Source: CAWHOW01 sp050013795 (GTDB lineage: Bacteria; Bacteroidota; Bacteroidia; Bacteroidales; CG2-30-32-10). From it: 7,570 nt of DNA. The position numbers and the translations under genes are program-made. Below the pieces are notes generated by a model that was not told the origin of the DNA, did not search any database, and saw nothing but the letters and a program-made list of their open reading frames with translations. The DNA lies in contig JBEKEO010000152.1 in NCBI GenBank assembly GCA_050013795.1, positions 1 to 7,570 of the forward strand, read 5' to 3'. Below, piece after piece: positions 6,197-7,570 of the stretch (positions are counted from its first letter, which is position 1; every line of letters starts with the position of its first letter).

Positions 6197-7342
6197 ATGA
6201 AATCTGGTGAAAAACAGGATAATAAAATACTGAAAGAAATAGCTCTTTTATTTCTTAAGATGGGAACGATTTCTTTTGGCGGTCCTGCTGCACATATTGC
6301 TATGATGGAAAATGAAATGGTGAAGAAGCGAAAATGGTTAAATGAACAGCATTTTTTAGATCTGATGGGTGCCACTAACCTAATACCCGGGCCAAACAGC
6401 ACAGAAATGGCCATTCACATAGGTCATGAAAAAGCAGGATGGAAAGGCTTGATAGTGGCTGGTATTTGTTTTATTCTTCCCGCAGTTATTATAACACTAT
6501 GTTTTGCCTGGCTTTACAAACAATATGGGCAAATACCCAAATGGCAGCCTTTTATTTATGGAATTAAACCTGCTATTATTGCCATCATACTTGCAGCCAT
6601 ATACCCGCTTGCAAAAAAATCATTAAAAACAATTGAACTGGGTATCATTGGCGTTATTTCCCTTGCCCTTTGCCTAATTGGAATTAATGTGATTTATGTG
6701 ATGTTTGGAGCGGGATTGTTTGCATTAGCTTTGGCAGCAATAAGAAATAATAAGCTCAGTTCATTAAAAAGTATTTTTCCGCTTACGTTCCTGCAAATTT
6801 CAAATACAACAGTTATATCCGCTCTCAATCTGAAGTTATTCTTGTCATTTCTGAAAATAGGCGCCATTCTTTATGGCAGCGGTTATGTGTTGTTTGCTTT
6901 CCTCGATTCTGAATTAGTATCCAATGGTCTCTTATCGCGGCAACAGTTAATAGATGCGATTGCTGTTGGCCAGTTTACACCGGGACCTGTTTTTTCTTCA
7001 GTAACATTTATCGGTTATCAAATAAATGGATTGGCAGGCGCTGTCGTTTCTACAATTGGTATTTTTTTACCTTCATTTGTATTTGTAGCCTTGCTCAATC
7101 CCTTTGTTAAAAAGATGAGAAACTCGAAACTGTTTTCTGCATTTTTAGATGCGGTAAATATTGCTTCTGTTTCCATAATCATTGCAATTTGTTATCAACT
7201 GGGCAAAGACGCTATAGTTGGCTGGCGAACAATTTTAATTTCCGTGGCCAGTCTTATTCTGGCTTTTGGTTTCAGGAAAATAAATAGTGCCTTGATTGTA
7301 ATTGTCGGCTCATTAACAGGTTATTTATTATCACTTATTTAA
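6197..7342 (+). CDS. chrA: Chromate transporter, ChrA (CHR) family, two-domain form
   Basis: This is a 381-residue polytopic inner-membrane protein of the chromate ion transporter superfamily, which exports chromate using the membrane gradient; some members may handle sulfate or other oxyanions. It is the long form with two homologous halves. The N-terminal half has SFGGPAAHIAMMENEM (26-41) and NLIPGPNSTEMAIHIG (61-76). The C-terminal half has the counterpart YGSGYVLFAFL (226-236) and GQFTPGPVFSSVTFIGY (258-274). Each half carries the family's PGP signature, and the intervening segments are hydrophobic helices throughout. Length is close to the usual ~390-400 residues, with no truncation. It is the third gene of the unit, 24 bp after the outer-membrane gene, with an AAGAAG-like stretch before the ATG. 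Chromate as the natural substrate is not proven by sequence. Confidence 0.93.
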   Translation: MKSGEKQDNKILKEIALLFLKMGTISFGGPAAHIAMMENEMVKKRKWLNEQHFLDLMGATNLIPGPNSTEMAIHIGHEKAGWKGLIVAGICFILPAVIITLCFAWLYKQYGQIPKWQPFIYGIKPAIIAIILAAIYPLAKKSLKTIELGIIGVISLALCLIGINVIYVMFGAGLFALALAAIRNNKLSSLKSIFPLTFLQISNTTVISALNLKLFLSFLKIGAILYGSGYVLFAFLDSELVSNGLLSRQQLIDAIAVGQFTPGPVFSSVTFIGYQINGLAGAVVSTIGIFLPSFVFVALLNPFVKKMRNSKLFSAFLDAVNIASVSIIIAICYQLGKDAIVGWRTILISVASLILAFGFRKINSALIVIVGSLTGYLLSLI

Positions 7343-7370
7343 TAAACCAAAACCGCAAAATGGTTGATTA
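7340..7370 (+). terminator. Weak hairpin at the chrA stop codon
   Basis: TAATAAACCA (7340-7349) pairs with TGGTTGATTA (7361-7370) over 10 positions with one A-G mismatch, around an 11-nt loop. The stem starts at the TAA itself. No T-tract follows, so it is at best a weak terminator or a 3'-end stabiliser. An AT palindrome (TAAATATATTTA, 7373-7384) comes next. Confidence 0.3.
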
Positions 7371-7446
7371 AGTAAATATATTTATTGACCCATATATGCT
7401 ATAACTCCAACCTCTATATGAATATGATGTTTTTGTTTGAATACTA

Positions 7447-7513
7447 TTAATCTGTTTTTAATTCATTCTTAATCTCTTATTAATTTAACATTTATCTTAT
7501 TTTAATATTTTTG
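7447..7513 (+). promoter_or_regulatory. Second phased TTAAT box array and promoter, pointing out of the window
   Basis: TTAAT boxes start at 7447, 7458, 7469 and 7480, again exactly 11 bp apart. In the same phase follow TTTAT at 7491 (one mismatch) and TTAAT at 7502. A perfect -7 element TATTTTTG occupies 7506-7513, starting 26 bp after the start of the fourth box, the same distance as in the doxX promoter. Bases 7445-7475 equal 4799-4829. It presumably drives a plus-strand gene beyond 7570; no convincing start of that gene is visible. Confidence 0.72.
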
Positions 7514-7570
7514 AAATGGAAAAATTTATGCTGTTATTCATTATGTTTCTATAGATGTGAATTCTTGGCA

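Noticed and set aside
4799..7475. The 31-base direct repeat as the ends of a mobile element or an attachment-site pair
   Set aside because: No transposase or integrase lies between the copies, both copies sit at promoter positions, and the internal 11-bp periodicity and matching -7 spacing are better explained as regulatory sites.
7516..7554. Twelve-codon frame (MEKFMLLFIMFL) after the second array
   Set aside because: Its ATG lies 3 bp after the -7 element, so it would fall at or before the expected transcription start, and it ends after 12 codons. It could be a leader peptide only if the start site is elsewhere.

Overview
The window looks like a chromosomal segment from a Bacteroidota bacterium. 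The base composition is AT-rich, start codons mostly lack a Shine-Dalgarno sequence, and several intergenic regions carry the Bacteroidota-type -7 element TAnnTTTG. The protein families also fit this phylum. No tRNA, rRNA, CRISPR array, transposase or phage gene was seen.

Layout: (1) 2-349 is the 3' end of an outer-membrane beta-barrel gene, closed by a good intrinsic terminator. (2) 543-812 is a small helical protein of unknown function; a perfect inverted repeat in its leader covers its own start codon. (3) 813-1120 has no gene but holds a terminator-like hairpin and a REP-like double hairpin with a UUCG tetraloop. (4) 1121-3850, minus strand, is a 909-residue membrane sensor histidine kinase (extracytoplasmic domain, two PAS-like domains, GAF, HisKA, HATPase). 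(5) 3851-4055 is a divergent intergenic region with candidate promoters both ways and a perfect 22-bp dyad. (6) 4056-4733 is an OmpR/PhoB-type response regulator. (7) 4970-7342 is a compact three-gene plus-strand unit: a DoxX-family membrane protein, an outer-membrane barrel resembling the MetA-like phenol-degradation family, and a ChrA-type chromate transporter. (8) 7343-7570 holds a promoter region for a gene beyond the window.

The strongest unexplained signal is a pair of matching regulatory arrays. Four TTAAT boxes spaced exactly 11 bp lie at 4801-4838, upstream of the doxX-chrA unit, and again at 7447-7484, downstream of chrA. The two copies share 31 identical bases. In both, a -7-like element starts 26 bp after the start of the last box. 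An 11-bp direct-repeat pitch is the usual binding geometry of OmpR/PhoB-family regulators, and such a regulator is encoded immediately upstream. The simplest model is that the kinase and regulator form a two-component system that activates a small regulon: the DoxX/outer-membrane/ChrA unit plus at least one gene to the right. The signal sensed and the ion transported are inferred only from family membership.
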